Both the position numbers and the translations under genes were made by a program. Below, piece after piece: positions 35,629 through 44,749 of a stretch of DNA of 64,000 nucleotides (positions are counted from its first letter, which is position 1; every line of letters begins with the position of its first letter). This DNA is from Fodinibius sp052060035 (lineage in GTDB: Bacteria; Bacteroidota; Rhodothermia; Balneolales; Balneolaceae): contig NZ_JBPOEA010000001.1 of the NCBI RefSeq assembly GCF_052060035.1, positions 620,001 to 684,000 of the forward strand. Reading direction: 5' to 3'. The notes under the pieces are model-generated. The model had not been told where the DNA came from and ran no database searches. It was given only the letters and a program-made list of their open reading frames with translations.

Positions 35629-35707
35629 CATAAAAAAGGGACATCAATATTTATTATTTATATTCCTTGGTCATAATATTTTAAGCTATTTCAATGAAGC
35701 TTTTGTT

Positions 35708-37153
35708 ATGACTGAAGGGTTATATCAATCGAAATATTGGCTAAGCATCCTCATAATACAACGAGGGGTGGGATTCGTTTATATTAACGCATTCCTGGTT
35801 GCCATCAATCAATTCAGACCACTGTTGGGAGAAAACGGGCTGATGCCTGTGCCTCGCTTTTTAGAGCGTATATCTTTTAAACAGTCCCCAAGCATTTTCC
35901 ACTGGCATTTCTCTGACCACTTTTTCGGTATTATTGCCTGGAGCGGATTCACTCTTGCCTTACTTGCTACATCGGGCATTTCTGATATAGGTCCCCTTTG
36001 GCTTTCAATGCTGATCTGGTTCTTGCTATGGGTTTTATATCTCTCCATTGTAAATGTGGGGCAACTTTTTTATGGCTTCGGGTGGGAGTCGCTGTTGTTA
36101 GAAGCCGGATTTTATAGCATCTTTTTGGGTCCCCTCCACTATGAATATTCAATAATTATGATATTCATCCTTCGGTGGTTGGTCTTCAGGGTCGAGTTTG
36201 GAGCCGGCCTCATAAAGATGCGCGGGGACAAGTGCTGGCGAAAGCTCACCTGCCTTAACTATCATCACGAAACACAGCCTATGCCTAATCCATTGAGTAG
36301 ATTCTTTCACCTGCTCCCTAAAAATCTGCACAAGATTGAAACGCTCTTTAATCATATTGTTCAACTGGGTGCCGTCTGGTTACTTTTTTTACCTCAACCT
36401 TTTGCCACGATCGGGGCATCGCTAATCATACTGTCTCAATTTTATCTGATTATAAGTGGAAATTATGCATGGTTAAACTGGTTGACGCTACTATTGGCAT
36501 TTAGTGGTATCAGTAACCGGTATCTGGAATATATAATCCCTTTATCACCGCCAACAACACTCCTATCCAGTTCGCTGGTATGGATAACTTCTGTCATACT
36601 CGGACTCAGTGTAGCCTATTTAAGTATTGATCCCATTAAAAATATGATCTCTTCACAACAGCGTATGAATGCAAGCTTTAATCCGTTACATCTGGTCAAC
36701 ACCTATGGTGCGTTTGGATCCGTAACACGAAGTCGTTACGAGATTGTTATTGAAGGAACAAATGAACAGAATATCGATTCTGATACCGTTTGGAAAGAAT
36801 ATGAGTTCAAAGGAAAACCCGGTAATCCTCGAAAAGAACCAATGCAATGGGCTCCCTATCACCTGCGACTTGATTGGCAAATGTGGTTTGCTGCAATGAC
36901 TTCACCGCGATCCAACGGGTGGCTTTTGAAATTTGTTTATAAACTATTAACAGATCATAAACAGACCCTGAAACTCATATCAAAAAATCCCTTTAACTAT
37001 AAAGCTCCTGAATATATACGGGCATGCCTTTTTAAATATAAATTCACCACGTGGGAGGAATATAAAGAAACCGGTAACTGGTGGAAAAGAAGTTTTGAAA
37101 AAATATATATTCCACCCCAATCAAAAAAGGATTTAGAACATGTGACAAATTAG
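35708..37153 (+). CDS. Lipase maturation factor (LMF)-family membrane protein
   Basis: A 481-residue polytopic membrane protein similar to vertebrate lipase maturation factors and their bacterial homologues. The N-terminal half has about eight hydrophobic helices with the typical GLMPVPRFLE, FGWESLLLEAGFYSIFLGP and RWLVFRVEFGAGLIKMRGDKCWRKLTCLNYHHETQPMPNPLS in shortened form. The C-terminal third is the soluble LMF domain (VNTYGAFGSVTRSRYEIVIEGT, then WKEYEFKGKPG and APYHLRLDWQMWFAA). In bacteria the role is unknown; in animals it concerns folding of secreted lipases. No lipase gene is adjacent. Confidence 0.85.
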   Translation: MTEGLYQSKYWLSILIIQRGVGFVYINAFLVAINQFRPLLGENGLMPVPRFLERISFKQSPSIFHWHFSDHFFGIIAWSGFTLALLATSGISDIGPLWLSMLIWFLLWVLYLSIVNVGQLFYGFGWESLLLEAGFYSIFLGPLHYEYSIIMIFILRWLVFRVEFGAGLIKMRGDKCWRKLTCLNYHHETQPMPNPLSRFFHLLPKNLHKIETLFNHIVQLGAVWLLFLPQPFATIGASLIILSQFYLIISGNYAWLNWLTLLLAFSGISNRYLEYIIPLSPPTTLLSSSLVWITSVILGLSVAYLSIDPIKNMISSQQRMNASFNPLHLVNTYGAFGSVTRSRYEIVIEGTNEQNIDSDTVWKEYEFKGKPGNPRKEPMQWAPYHLRLDWQMWFAAMTSPRSNGWLLKFVYKLLTDHKQTLKLISKNPFNYKAPEYIRACLFKYKFTTWEEYKETGNWWKRSFEKIYIPPQSKKDLEHVTN

Positions 37154-37227
37154 TAGTAACTAAGGAATCATAAATTCTTCATCTTATTATTGGTATCGCT
37201 TAATCATTTTTAATCAACTAAAATACT

Positions 37228-37683
37228 ATGTTTTTCCTAAAATCTGGTGAACTTCAAAATCATATTAACTCCATTATTCACAAAGAAACCCAGCAGCACG
37301 AAACACACTTTGACTTAACTGTATCTACTGTCCATAAATATGCCAAAGCTGGGTCCCTTGATTTCGGAGGAAGTGAATTCAAGCCAGCAGAAAAAGAATT
37401 GATTAAACCTCAAAAGAATCAAGGTGATGATTACGGTTGGTGGAACCTGCCACAAGGGCACTATCAGGCAACCATGAACGAAACCATAAAAGAAGTTGAA
37501 GATACCATAGCTTTTATAGGACTCCATTCACATGCCCGTGAGGCTGGTATTATCTCTAATGCATCCATGCTTTCAAATCAACAAGATGAAAATGCCATTA
37601 CTCTAAATTTCTTTGCCCCTGATCCGGGTTGTAACATTAAAGAAAATGCACGTTTTGCGGTCTTATATTTGTTGGCCAGCTAA
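37228..37683 (+). CDS. dUTPase/dCTP-deaminase-fold-like protein
   Basis: A 151-residue cytosolic protein with the general pattern of the dUTPase/dCTP deaminase fold. It has an N-terminal DLTVSTVHKYA, a LPQGHYQATMNETIKE strand pair, an HSHAREAGI block where deaminases have RSSxARxG, an NAITLNFFAPDP block where the catalytic Glu of dCTP deaminase is replaced by Asn, and a last NARFAVLYLL strand. I infer a homologue with altered or no catalysis. Fold-level call only. It is followed by the oxidoreductase gene 43 nt later. Confidence 0.45.
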   Translation: MFFLKSGELQNHINSIIHKETQQHETHFDLTVSTVHKYAKAGSLDFGGSEFKPAEKELIKPQKNQGDDYGWWNLPQGHYQATMNETIKEVEDTIAFIGLHSHAREAGIISNASMLSNQQDENAITLNFFAPDPGCNIKENARFAVLYLLAS

Positions 37684-37726
37684 TATTTTGAGATACTAAG
37701 GTCAATTTTTAATACAACAATTATTA

Positions 37727-38707
37727 ATGGACAAGATCACTTGGGGCATTCTTAGCACAGCTAAGATAGGTATTGAAAAAGTTATTCCAGCGATGCAAAA
37801 GGCAGATAATTGTACCGTACAGGCAATAGCCTCCCGATCAAAGGAAAAAGCAAACCAAGCAGCGAAAGATCTCAATATTTCCAAAGCATTCGGTTCATAC
37901 CAAGAACTATTAGCGGATGAATCAATTGATGCTATTTATAATCCCCTGCCAAACCACCTGCATGTCCCAAAAACAGAAGAGGCGCTGGCGGCCGGCAAGC
38001 ATGTGCTGTGCGAAAAGCCCATAGCGCTTAATAAGTTAGAAACACAAAAACTATTGAAAGCGGCTGAAAAGTATCCAAGTCTAAAAGTCATGGAAGCATT
38101 TATGTACCGCTTTCATCCACAGTGGAAAAAAGCTAAGTCGCTTGTTAGCAATGGAGAAATAGGTCCCCTTAAAACAGTAAATTCCTTTTTCTCCTATTAC
38201 AACAATGATCCCAATGATATCCGGAATAAACCTGATATGGGGGGAGGCGGACTTATGGATATCGGATGCTATTGCATTTCATTGTCACGTTTTCTTTTTG
38301 ATGAAGAGCCATCTGATATATCTGGATATTGGAAAATCGATTCTGATTTCAACACAGATTATCTGGCATCCGGAACGCTTAAATTTAGTTCCGGCACCGC
38401 CACCTTTACCTGTGCTACCCAAACTGAACCACATCAACAAGTAACCATTGTGGGTACAGACGGGCGAATTGTTATTCATATACCTTTCAACGCTCCACCG
38501 GAACAAACCACACGTATTTGGCTATTTAAAGGTGGGGAAAAGCAAGAAATTAGCTTTCCTCCGGTAAACCAGTATACCTTACAAGCCGAAGCATTTGCTA
38601 AGGCTATAATAAATAATAGCAGCGTACCAACGCCACTTTCAGACGCGGTAAAAAACATGGCTTGCATTGATTCCTTTCGAGAAAGTGCGACAAGTTCATC
38701 AAATTAG
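37727..38707 (+). CDS. Gfo/Idh/MocA-family NAD(P)-dependent oxidoreductase
   Basis: A 326-residue two-domain oxidoreductase. The N-terminal Rossmann domain (ITWGILSTAKIGIEKVIPAM) is followed by DAIYNPLPNHLHVPKTEEALAAG, the family signature CEKPIAL and AFMYRFHPQWKKAK. The C-terminal alpha/beta domain has GGGGLMDIGCYCIS, which carries the catalytic His/Asp-region equivalents. It resembles the dihydrodiol dehydrogenase/xylose dehydrogenase-like branch. Substrate unknown, probably a sugar or cyclitol. Confidence 0.9.
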   Translation: MDKITWGILSTAKIGIEKVIPAMQKADNCTVQAIASRSKEKANQAAKDLNISKAFGSYQELLADESIDAIYNPLPNHLHVPKTEEALAAGKHVLCEKPIALNKLETQKLLKAAEKYPSLKVMEAFMYRFHPQWKKAKSLVSNGEIGPLKTVNSFFSYYNNDPNDIRNKPDMGGGGLMDIGCYCISLSRFLFDEEPSDISGYWKIDSDFNTDYLASGTLKFSSGTATFTCATQTEPHQQVTIVGTDGRIVIHIPFNAPPEQTTRIWLFKGGEKQEISFPPVNQYTLQAEAFAKAIINNSSVPTPLSDAVKNMACIDSFRESATSSSN

Positions 38708-38768
38708 ACTTTAATCCACTGGCAAAATTACTATTTTAAACTTTTAAACGAGTATTTTCTTACGATTT

Positions 38769-39323
38769 ATGGGTCAGAAGACAGAAAAAATTTATGAGCG
38801 GGCAAAAGAAAATTTTGATAACGAAAACCACGAACATGCCCTACGCCTATTTAATGAGGTTCTAAACAGAGAGCCGGGCCACCCTGAGGCTCTTCGAAAT
38901 AAAGCCCTCATTAAAGTGATGAATGAGGATGACAAAGAAGCGGAGAAGTTTCTATTGTTTGCAATAGATCAACAGCCCGAGGATGATCAGCTTTTGCAAC
39001 TGCTGGGAACCTTATATCACAACAATGGAAAACCTCAAAAAGCGTTGGCGCAATTTAAAAAAGCCATTAATCTTAATGATGAAAATGCCATTGCTCAAAA
39101 TGGAGCTGCTATGGTATATGCTCATGTATTAGGAGAACACGAACAAGCCATTATTCACTTTACAAAAGCTCTTGAACATGATCCGAAAAATGTGGAGCTA
39201 TTATTTAATCGTGGATGTAGTTATATGATATCCGATCAAATGGAGAAAGCAGAACAAGATTTAACCCGGGCAGCCAACTTTGATCATGAAAGAGCAAAAG
39301 AGATGTTACATAAGTATTTCTGA
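38769..39323 (+). CDS. TPR-repeat protein
   Basis: A 184-residue cytosolic protein made of about five tetratricopeptide repeats. Examples are YERAKENFDNENHEHALRLF, LQLLGTLYHNNGKPQKALAQFKKAI and EHEQAIIHFTKALEHDPKNV. There is no signal peptide and no extra domain, so it is a protein-binding adaptor of unknown partner. It is convergent with the large fusion gene, with only 2 nt between stops. Confidence 0.85.
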   Translation: MGQKTEKIYERAKENFDNENHEHALRLFNEVLNREPGHPEALRNKALIKVMNEDDKEAEKFLLFAIDQQPEDDQLLQLLGTLYHNNGKPQKALAQFKKAINLNDENAIAQNGAAMVYAHVLGEHEQAIIHFTKALEHDPKNVELLFNRGCSYMISDQMEKAEQDLTRAANFDHERAKEMLHKYF

Positions 39324-39325
39324 CC

Positions 39326-41926
39326 TCATTGGTCTTTAGCCTTCGTTATTTGATTAAATACCCGTTTGAGAAACGGTAATATTGAGGACACTACTACTCC
39401 TTTTTTTCTTAGTTGATGTCCGATTTCGAAGGCGATTTTCCACTGTTTCATTAAGATATTCTGGCCTTCAATGAAGGAGAAGCTTTCATCATAAATATTT
39501 GTTGACTCTGAAGTTACTCCATTCACTTCAACAATCTTCAATCCTGCTCCTTGTTTAAGTTGCTCATAATTGGGCACTTTAATGTCAAACCTGCCAAAAT
39601 AAAATCCATCTGCTGATTCAACTATTTCATTCATTCTATTGGTCAATGCGTCAGTAATCAGCTCTTGGCCGTCGAAAAACAGTGCCCCACGGGCATGGGT
39701 ACCCACATCAATTAATGTAAGCTTTTCGCCCTCCTCGGGAATATCAAATAAATGATCTCTATTATTTTCAAGATATTCTTTCGCCATATTTACGGCCACA
39801 TCATCTGACAAGATAAGCTCTTGTACAGTTTTTTGACCATCACCAACTACTTGTGGTAACTCCTTTCGGGTGATGGAAAAAACATGTCCCTGTTCTTCCT
39901 GGGGTTTTTGATAATAGAATATTCCTACTTCACAACCCTCTAAAAACTCTTGTACAATAATATCATCTGTGCAATCGGAAAGGTAATCCTGCAATGCATA
40001 TCTATCTTTGATCACCTTTACTCCCTTTCCCCTTTCTCCAACATCTGGTTTTAATACCAACGGGAAATCAAGATTATTTTCTTTTATAAATTGATCTGCA
40101 TCATACAACATATTTTTAAACTCCTCATCAAAAGGAATCTTCATAAAAACCGCCACTGCTGAAGAGTCTTTAAATAAATCCAAAATCGCACTTTTTGATT
40201 CTCCAACAAATCCACCGTCAACAATAGCAGGATTAGCGGCCGTAAATAACACCATACAACGATATTTGATCCCTAAATATATAATATACAGCGTTACCGG
40301 AGTATAGATTATTAAAGGCCACCAGTATTGCCACTGAGTTAGCTTCCGATATCGAGACACTAATAGTCGCCGTCCTTTGTATCTAAAGGCAGGAATAACC
40401 AATTTCACAAATAGAATAATAAATAGGATAGCCCCCAGGAATACCCATAGAGCATAATCCTGGTAGACCGTAAAATAGCGGAGCAACTCGTTTCCAAGCA
40501 CTTTAGAGATGCCCACAAGCATAGGCGTCCAAACAATTCCTGCAAGAATAAAGTAAAACACAAACATCCAAAAACCGGCCCTGATAACCCCCGCACTAAA
40601 ATAGGTTGGCATTCTACTACCCGGTAAAAATCGGGTAGCTATGATAATGGCCGGACCTTTAACCTTAAACCATTGCGCACTTTTCTCGAGGTCTTTTTCT
40701 GATATAATCCATTTTAACGGCGCCCTTTTAATAGCCGGCCGTCCCAACCATCTGCCTGCCAGGTACAGTCCAACATCACCAATAAAAATACCAAGAAAGC
40801 AAGCTAAGGTTGCAGGCCAGAATCCGATAAGTCCTCGGGCCACCAGCAAACCCGCACCAATACAGGTTAAATCTTCACTTATCAATGTACCCAAAATGAT
40901 AATAAACATGATGATCAGAAGCGAAACCCCTTCAAATTTTGCGAACTCAACATTGGAGAATGATTTTTGGGCTTCTTCGATACGCTCCTGTGTTGCATTT
41001 GCTGCTGTAACAGCCGATCCTTGTTCTACTTCGTTTATAAATGAGATGATTGCCCGACTAACCGAATCGCTATGTGTTTCAATAAGATCATGATCGGCAT
41101 CAAATAGTTGCAGCTTACTTTGTGGAACAATTCGATAATGTTCCTTAGCTGCTGCCAGAGGCACCAATGGATCATCTCTGCCATGCAATACCAGCATAGG
41201 TTTTTTAAACTCCTTTAAATAAGATCTAATGGGTCTTTGATCCGATTCGTAATGCCTTTTTGCATAAGAAACATCAAGTTCAATGGCGTCAAAAAGACCA
41301 AAATGTGGAATGGCGTTATATAAGAGCCATACTGCCCCCAGTTGCATGCCATGCACGGCGTGATTTAAGCGATAGCTTCCTAACAACTCCAGTTCTTGAA
41401 CACCTACTGATGCTATAAGTCCAATCGAAGCTATTTTTTGAGGATGATCATGGGCCAAATGGATCGCACTGGGACCTCCCAAACCAAAGCCGAATACATG
41501 GGCATGAGTAACATTAAGCGTATCTAAAAACTGAGCAGTATATACAGATGACGTTTCAAACGAATAGCTTGGTAAATCATCATTTTTGCCTCCATATCCC
41601 GGTAAACGTGGGATTAAAATCCGCATTCGGGATGACAAATCAGAAACGATCTCTTGAAATACCTCAGGACCTTCAGGCCCGCCGGGAACCAGCAATAGAA
41701 CGGGCGGATTCTCTTCTGATCCGCTATAAATATCCTGATAACCAATGGTCACTTTTTGATCAGACAGAGACTGATCAGTATTAACTACACTGAGCTGTAC
41801 GGTATTCTCAGGATTTTCTTGATCCGGTAATGAATTCTGAAAAAAACTTATTACAAGGTGAGATGCTGCCAGAGCAACGAGATAAATAAGTACGTATCTT
41901 TTCCACCCTTTTATGCTCTTCAACAT
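39326..41926 (-). CDS. Three-domain fusion: alpha/beta-hydrolase, DedA/VTT membrane domain, ATP-grasp
   Basis: An 866-residue membrane protein. After an anchor (about 10-28), residues 55-300 form an alpha/beta-hydrolase with oxyanion region VPGGPEGPE, Asp251/252 in HGRDDP and His279. The nucleophile elbow reads GFGLGG, with Gly148 where Ser is expected. Residues 330-515 are a DedA/VTT domain (SEDLTCIGAGLLVARG, GDVGLYLAGRWLGRP, TRFLPGSRMP). Two more helices follow, then ATP-grasp at about 570-840: Lys626, GERGKGV, VQEFLEG, GRFDIKV with Asp781, and IVEVNG with Glu800 and Asn802. It is 36 nt downstream of an OlsA-like acyltransferase gene, so it may modify or move an aminolipid. That role is inference; the domains are clear. 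Confidence 0.85.
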   Translation of the reverse strand: MLKSIKGWKRYVLIYLVALAASHLVISFFQNSLPDQENPENTVQLSVVNTDQSLSDQKVTIGYQDIYSGSEENPPVLLLVPGGPEGPEVFQEIVSDLSSRMRILIPRLPGYGGKNDDLPSYSFETSSVYTAQFLDTLNVTHAHVFGFGLGGPSAIHLAHDHPQKIASIGLIASVGVQELELLGSYRLNHAVHGMQLGAVWLLYNAIPHFGLFDAIELDVSYAKRHYESDQRPIRSYLKEFKKPMLVLHGRDDPLVPLAAAKEHYRIVPQSKLQLFDADHDLIETHSDSVSRAIISFINEVEQGSAVTAANATQERIEEAQKSFSNVEFAKFEGVSLLIIMFIIILGTLISEDLTCIGAGLLVARGLIGFWPATLACFLGIFIGDVGLYLAGRWLGRPAIKRAPLKWIISEKDLEKSAQWFKVKGPAIIIATRFLPGSRMPTYFSAGVIRAGFWMFVFYFILAGIVWTPMLVGISKVLGNELLRYFTVYQDYALWVFLGAILFIILFVKLVIPAFRYKGRRLLVSRYRKLTQWQYWWPLIIYTPVTLYIIYLGIKYRCMVLFTAANPAIVDGGFVGESKSAILDLFKDSSAVAVFMKIPFDEEFKNMLYDADQFIKENNLDFPLVLKPDVGERGKGVKVIKDRYALQDYLSDCTDDIIVQEFLEGCEVGIFYYQKPQEEQGHVFSITRKELPQVVGDGQKTVQELILSDDVAVNMAKEYLENNRDHLFDIPEEGEKLTLIDVGTHARGALFFDGQELITDALTNRMNEIVESADGFYFGRFDIKVPNYEQLKQGAGLKIVEVNGVTSESTNIYDESFSFIEGQNILMKQWKIAFEIGHQLRKKGVVVSSILPFLKRVFNQITKAKDQ

Positions 41927-41962
41927 CTAATTGAAATATGAATTATGTCTCTGAACTTAATC

Positions 41963-42739
41963 CTAAGAATTCACAATCGGAATAAAGGATTGCGAAACCT
42001 CTTTGTGTAACTGTTTTGCCAGTTTCTTTCTGTTATCTCCAACATGTTTTGGGCCAAACCTTACCGTAACATCAACCTGTTTTATCTTTAAAAGCTCCCA
42101 AAAATGAGGGAAGAAAGCCATGTCCCCCCACCAGCAAACATGCGACCATGCAGGACGGTCATCATCATTCGACCGATATGAAATAGCTGCACAATTTACC
42201 GGCATTTCGTTTTCCGCCGGATAGTTTAACAAAGAGGAGTTAAAAGGCAAAACCCTTTCCCCTTTCGAACTTGTGCCTTCGGGAAATAAAATAATCCCTT
42301 GAGAACTTGATATAGTCTCTGCTATTTGGTTGTTCATTCGTCGAACATCAGTCTGCAGTTCCCGGTTAATAAAAAGCACCCCCAAAGTTCGGGTCCCCCA
42401 TCCGAAAAAAGGCCATGATTGCACTTCATTTTTGGCAATAAATGTGCCATCTAAAAAATACCAAAGTGGAATAATATCAATATAGCTTAAGTGATTGGAT
42501 ACCAGAAAAAAGGGAGGCTTGGGAGGAGACCCTTCCAAAGTAATATTGAGACCCAGAATGTTAGCTGTTAACGAAGCCCAAATAGTAATTACATGATTTT
42601 TCCATTTGGTTGCCATAAAAGGCTTTATAAAGCGCAGCAGTATATTACCCACGGCAACGAACATTACAGTACAGAAAGAAAGCAGAAAGAAAAAGATGAG
42701 ACGAGCAGTCGCCCTTAAATTATCAACTGTATTCTTCAT
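41963..42739 (-). CDS. OlsA/PlsC-like lyso-lipid O-acyltransferase
   Basis: A 258-residue membrane-bound acyltransferase with an N-terminal helix (about 12-38) and the PlsC motifs: NHLSYIDI with His83-x4-Asp88, GVLFINRE, FPEGTSSKGE and a later VNCAAISY. It starts 2 nt after the stop of the OlsB-like gene. By that pairing it most likely O-acylates an N-acyl amino acid (OlsA for ornithine lipids, GlsA for glycine lipids in Bacteroidota) rather than lysophosphatidate. The amino acid cannot be read from sequence. Confidence 0.88.
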   Translation of the reverse strand: MKNTVDNLRATARLIFFFLLSFCTVMFVAVGNILLRFIKPFMATKWKNHVITIWASLTANILGLNITLEGSPPKPPFFLVSNHLSYIDIIPLWYFLDGTFIAKNEVQSWPFFGWGTRTLGVLFINRELQTDVRRMNNQIAETISSSQGIILFPEGTSSKGERVLPFNSSLLNYPAENEMPVNCAAISYRSNDDDRPAWSHVCWWGDMAFFPHFWELLKIKQVDVTVRFGPKHVGDNRKKLAKQLHKEVSQSFIPIVNS

Positions 42740-42741
42740 AC

Positions 42742-43503
42742 CTACCGGAAAAATAACTTCCTTGAATCTTCATCAAGGCTCTCAAGATCAACCAATATTA
42801 AAAAATCAATCGTCTTAAAAGCCAAATCAAGAGCTGGCTTTGATAAGGTTTTAGCCCCTAAATCAATATAGAGATTAAATAGTTGGGGTAAGTTGACATT
42901 TTTCCAGGCTTCAGCATCTCTTTCGTGGTCGGGACAATAATAATCTTCTTTTGTATCAACACTTAGAGAACTATGTATATGATTATTTTTTTGTAAATAA
43001 TCATATACGATCCATCCTTCAGCCGGGTCTGTACTTTTTATTGAACAGCATCCTAATAGATAACGTAATCCAGTCATTTGCATATATTTTGCTATCCCTT
43101 TCCACAATAAATACAATACACGCCCATTGCGATGTTCTTTTCTAATACAGGCGCGACCCACTTCAACCGACTGTTTTAATATTTCTTTGGGAATGGTAGC
43201 CAGATCAAACTCATCCGATGTATAAAAACCGTGCTTTTGAATAGCTTTTTGATACGTCTGTAACCGATAGGTTCCTACCACATTATCCGCTTTTGTGTCT
43301 ACGACAATTAGGTGGTCGCACTGAAAATCATACCGGTCCATATCAAGACCTTGTCGATGCGATTCTTCCAATCCTTCACCCAGCTCTACATTAAAAACAT
43401 GATACCGCAGTGTTTGGGCGGCCCGCAAATCAGCTTCCGTTTCAGCAAATTTCAGGCAGTAACGATTGGTCGTGAGCAGTTCTTCAGATTGTTTTTTTTC
43501 CAC
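42742..43503 (-). CDS. OlsB/GlsB-like amino acid N-acyltransferase
   Basis: A 253-residue GNAT-type acyltransferase that attaches a 3-hydroxyacyl chain to an amino acid, the first step of ornithine- or glycine-lipid synthesis. Typical features are the N-terminal AAQTLRYHVFNVELGE, DMDRYDFQCDHLIVVD, VVGTYRLQ, SVEVGRACIRKEHRNGRVLYLLWKG and GLRYLLGCCSIKS. It overlaps no gene, and its stop is 2 nt before the OlsA-like start, so the two are translationally linked. The lipid product cannot be decided between ornithine and glycine. Confidence 0.88.
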   Translation of the reverse strand: MEKKQSEELLTTNRYCLKFAETEADLRAAQTLRYHVFNVELGEGLEESHRQGLDMDRYDFQCDHLIVVDTKADNVVGTYRLQTYQKAIQKHGFYTSDEFDLATIPKEILKQSVEVGRACIRKEHRNGRVLYLLWKGIAKYMQMTGLRYLLGCCSIKSTDPAEGWIVYDYLQKNNHIHSSLSVDTKEDYYCPDHERDAEAWKNVNLPQLFNLYIDLGAKTLSKPALDLAFKTIDFLILVDLESLDEDSRKLFFR

Positions 43504-43606
43504 AGGGGTAAAACGTATTTAATACTTAGCTAACCTTTAGAATAAGAAACTAAGCATAAAAAAAGAACCGAAAGTTGTTATTTCTCACTGGTTAAAAGAA
43601 ATCACG

Positions 43607-43927
43607 TTAGTTATTTTTGGCTATCCAGTATTTAAGAGCAGAAGTTACCAAAGTAGAGTAATACATATCCTGACTATCAGCTATCTTCTTCATTTTGTCA
43701 ACCAAATCAATTTCCAAGTAATAGCTTACAACTTTCTTTTTATCCTCTTTTTTCTTTTTGGATATAGCTTGCTCATTTTTTTTATCTCTATCTGATTTAG
43801 TAATTGTTGATGTCGTGTCAGATTTTTCTTTTTTGTCTGACACTCCTCGGTCGGGAATGAACCCCATCGCACTTTTTTGAGACTTAAAAGCAATGGGACT
43901 GCTTCCTAAACTCTTCTTTTTAGACAT
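43607..43927 (-). CDS. Ribbon-helix-helix partition/DNA-binding protein, ParA partner
   Basis: A 106-residue basic protein. The first 66 residues are Lys/Ser-rich and probably disordered. The last 40 (VVSYYLEIDLVDKMKKIADSQDMYYSTLVTSALKYWI) have the strand-helix-helix pattern of RHH proteins such as CopG, ParG and omega. Its gene follows parA by 24 nt. A ParA ATPase with an RHH centromere-binding partner in place of ParB is the plasmid type Ib layout. A role in positioning some other cargo is possible. Confidence 0.7.
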   Translation of the reverse strand: MSKKKSLGSSPIAFKSQKSAMGFIPDRGVSDKKEKSDTTSTITKSDRDKKNEQAISKKKKEDKKKVVSYYLEIDLVDKMKKIADSQDMYYSTLVTSALKYWIAKNN

Positions 43928-43951
43928 AATAAGCTGATCCCTATTAAGATT

Positions 43952-44716
43952 CTACGCGTACTGCAACTGACCATTTCTGATTTCTTGGGCCAATGCTTTG
44001 TAATCTTTAGCCCCATGGCTATCAGGTGCATATTCAAAAATTGTTTTATGGTGACTCGGTGCCTCTGCCAACGCTACATTATCCCGGATTAATGTATCAA
44101 AAACTTTTTCACCAAAATAGTCCTTAATATGATCTACGACCTCATTATTAAGATTTTTTCGTCCGTCGAACAAGGTGCAGATGATGCCGCTGATTTCTAT
44201 GTCCGGATTCAATCGCTCTTTAACAACCTGGATCACATCCATTAGCTTCGAAAGCCCATGTAAGGCCAAATACTCTGACTGCAACACAATAAAGATCTCC
44301 TTAACAGCTGTAAAAGCATTGAGCGTCAATAATCCTAAATTTGGCGGACAATCAATCAAAATGTAATCATAGTCCCTGGATAACTTCACCAACGAATTTT
44401 TGAGTAACATTTCCCGGGCAGGCTCATTGGCAAACTCCATCTCAGCTCCTGATAGGTCAATGGAAGAAGGCATTATATCAAAGCCATTATGACTTATGAT
44501 AGCTTCATCTGCCTCAACGTCACCTTTGAGTACATCATAGATACTCTTTTCTAATCGATTTGAACTTAGGCGAAGCGAATAAGTCAGATTGGCCTGCGGA
44601 TCTAAATCAACCATTAAAACCTGGAACCCCTCTCGGGCAAGTCCCGCCCCCACATTAATTGTTGAGGTGGTTTTTCCTACTCCTCCTTTCTGATTGGTAA
44701 AAGCTATTGTCTTCAT
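43952..44716 (-). CDS. parA: ParA/Soj-family ATPase
   Basis: A 254-residue partition/positioning ATPase with the deviant Walker A KGGVGKTT (residues 10-17), the switch VDLDPQANLTYSL, IDCPPNLGLLTLNAF and LQSEYLALHGLSKLMDVI. There is no N-terminal helix-turn-helix, so it is the short (Soj/type Ib) form. Its partner is the RHH protein 24 nt downstream. Three short inverted repeats lie within 120 nt upstream of its start and may be an operator or centromere. Confidence 0.92.
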   Translation of the reverse strand: MKTIAFTNQKGGVGKTTSTINVGAGLAREGFQVLMVDLDPQANLTYSLRLSSNRLEKSIYDVLKGDVEADEAIISHNGFDIMPSSIDLSGAEMEFANEPAREMLLKNSLVKLSRDYDYILIDCPPNLGLLTLNAFTAVKEIFIVLQSEYLALHGLSKLMDVIQVVKERLNPDIEISGIICTLFDGRKNLNNEVVDHIKDYFGEKVFDTLIRDNVALAEAPSHHKTIFEYAPDSHGAKDYKALAQEIRNGQLQYA

Positions 44717-44749
44717 ACGTACACACCGTTTGTAGATTCCCGAAAATCA

